DNA of 15,537 bases, from the NCBI GenBank assembly GCA_023393825.1, contig JAEXBW010000107.1:1-15537 (forward strand), written 5' to 3'. Position numbers and translations under genes: made by a program. Each line of letters opens with the position of its first letter. Positions within the stretch are counted from its first letter, which is position 1. Below the pieces are notes generated by a model that was not told where the DNA came from, made no database searches, and saw only the letters and a list, made by a program, of their open reading frames with translations. Origin of the DNA: Elusimicrobiota bacterium. GTDB taxonomy: Bacteria > Elusimicrobiota > Elusimicrobia > Elusimicrobiales > Elusimicrobiaceae. Below are positions 14,865 through 15,537 of the stretch, in pieces.

Positions 14865-15053
14865 TTATTCGCCTCCCAAAATCTTACCCAATACAGAGGA
14901 TAAGACAAAATCTATTCCGCTTATATAGACCGCAACTATGGCAACGACCACAAAAACGAATATTGTGGACTGTACCATCTGCGCTCTTGAAAGCCATACG
15001 CTTTTTTTAAGTTCCGTATATGCTTCCCTAAAAAAGTTCATTGCGTTATTCAT
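14865..15053 (-). CDS. secE: Preprotein translocase subunit SecE
   Basis: Small essential subunit that clamps the SecY channel in the inner membrane. The 62 aa form the single-helix type of SecE: an amphipathic N-terminus with the family-like FFREAYTELKKSVWLSRAQ, then one membrane helix (about 28-50) and a short tail. The ATG at 15053 has TAGG a few nt upstream; a second Met at residue 5 has no ribosome binding site. Its place between tRNA-Trp and nusG is the classic bacterial order. Confidence 0.93.
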   Translation of the reverse strand: MNNAMNFFREAYTELKKSVWLSRAQMVQSTIFVFVVVAIVAVYISGIDFVLSSVLGKILGGE

Positions 15054-15077
15054 ATAACCTACCGTATTTATTTAGTA

Positions 15078-15152
15078 TGGCAGGAGCGGAAGGACTTGAA
15101 CCTTCAGTCCCGGTTTTGGAGACCGGTGGTTTACCAGTTAACCGACGCTCCC
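15078..15152 (-). tRNA. tRNA-Trp (anticodon CCA)
   Basis: A full cloverleaf can be drawn on the minus strand. The acceptor stem GGGAGCG / CGCTCCT has one terminal G·U. The D stem is GGTT/AACC with an 8-nt loop. The anticodon stem CCGGT/ACCGG encloses CTCCAAA, giving anticodon CCA. The variable region has 4 nt, and the T stem GAAGG/CCTTC encloses TTCAAGT. The discriminator is G73, as usual for tRNA-Trp, and the 3' CCA is encoded (15080-15078). It lies between rpmG and secE and is probably cut from the same transcript. Confidence 0.97.
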
Positions 15153-15174
15153 ATAAACTGCTAAAGCCAAAACC

Positions 15175-15339
15175 TTATTTGGAGGCTTTGCTTTCTTTAT
15201 GCGTTGTTTGTTTACCGCACTTTTTGCAAAACTTATTGGATTCTACTTTATAGTCTTTCTTTTTGCCTTTTGCAAAATAATAGTTCTTGCTTTTGCATTC
15301 GGTGCAGGAAAGGACATAAGTTACTCTTTCTGTTGCCAT
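15175..15339 (-). CDS. rpmG: 50S ribosomal protein L33, zinc-binding form
   Basis: A 54-aa small ribosomal protein, starting MATERVTYVLSC. Two CxxC pairs (Cys12/Cys15 and Cys38/Cys41) form the zinc ribbon of the C+ type of L33. Between them is the basic KNYYFAKGKKKDY segment that contacts rRNA. The ATG at 15339 has AGGT about 9 nt upstream. It follows tuf and precedes tRNA-Trp by 22 nt, the common tuf-rpmG-trnW-secE-nusG order. Confidence 0.95.
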   Translation of the reverse strand: MATERVTYVLSCTECKSKNYYFAKGKKKDYKVESNKFCKKCGKQTTHKESKASK

Positions 15340-15360
15340 TTTATTTACCTGTTTTAAGAT

Positions 15361-15397
15361 ACCTAAAGGGACATTGCTGACAATGTCCCTATTAGGT
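15361..15397 (-). other. Stable hairpin between tuf and rpmG
   Basis: The arms ACCTAA plus AGGGACATTG (15361-15376) pair with CAATGTCCCT plus TTAGGT (15381-15397), 16 bp with a single bulged A and a 4-nt loop. No T-run follows on the minus strand, so it is not a standard intrinsic terminator. It may protect the tuf mRNA 3' end or mark a processing site between tuf and rpmG. Confidence 0.6.
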
Positions 15398-15412
15398 TTT
15401 AAGATTTAAGCG

Positions 15413-15537
15413 TTACTCAATAATTTTGGTAACAACGCCTGCGCCCACTGTTTTGCCGCCTTCTCTGATGGCGAATCTTACGCCTTCTTCCATGGCTACA
15501 GGGGTGATCAATGATACTTCTATCTCAGCATTGTCGC
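15413..15537 (-). CDS. tuf: Elongation factor Tu, C-terminal fragment
   Basis: Only the last 40 codons are inside the window; the gene runs off the right edge. The readable C-terminus includes EIEVSLITPVAMEEGVRFAI and REGGKTVGAGVVTKIIE, the conserved domain 3 ending of EF-Tu. EF-Tu delivers aminoacyl-tRNA to the ribosome as a GTP complex. The stop TAA at 15415-15413 is followed by a hairpin and then rpmG. Confidence 0.96.
   Translation of the reverse strand, partial: DNAEIEVSLITPVAMEEGVRFAIREGGKTVGAGVVTKIIE

Noticed and set aside
14861..14908. Longer nusG start at 14908
   Set aside because: It overlaps secE by 44 nt and its extra residues are just secE read in another frame.

Overview
The window reads as bacterial housekeeping chromosome of moderate, AT-leaning base composition. 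Gene content and codon style suggest an Elusimicrobium-like member of the Elusimicrobiota. That assignment is inference from protein character, not a database match. Outer-membrane and lipoprotein-type genes point to a didermic cell. Genes are tightly packed, and three gene pairs join through a TAATG stop/start overlap.

Left part (1-1820, + strand): the terminator of an upstream gene, then obg (ribosome-associated GTPase), which overlaps a small three-helix SemiSWEET/PQ-loop membrane protein. A bidirectional terminator closes this block and the convergent one.

Minus-strand block (1831-7291, read right to left): an exported protein with a FlgT-C-like N-terminus and an FG-GAP motif, thyX (flavin-dependent thymidylate synthase), then a tight cluster glgC-phoH-ybeY-lipoprotein. 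glgC/phoH and phoH/ybeY overlap. YbeY has Asp where the third zinc-ligand His normally sits.

Plus-strand block (7352-12673): NAD kinase overlapping recN, then a small two-helix membrane protein and a strong terminator. After it comes an outer-membrane beta-barrel protein with two N-terminal SH3/Sm-like repeats, overlapping a glycerate kinase gene.

Gene-free stretch (12674-13042): a pyrimidine-rich tract, a roughly 183-nt imperfect inverted repeat that none of the genes or terminators explains, and the rplA terminator. The inverted repeat is the best candidate for something undescribed.

Right part (minus strand, read right to left): the classical translation/transcription cluster tuf (3' end only), rpmG, tRNA-Trp(CCA), secE, nusG, rplK, rplA. 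Hairpins sit between tuf and rpmG, nusG and rplK, and rplK and rplA; these may be processing or autoregulatory sites. I found no CRISPR array, insertion sequence, prophage or defence system here.
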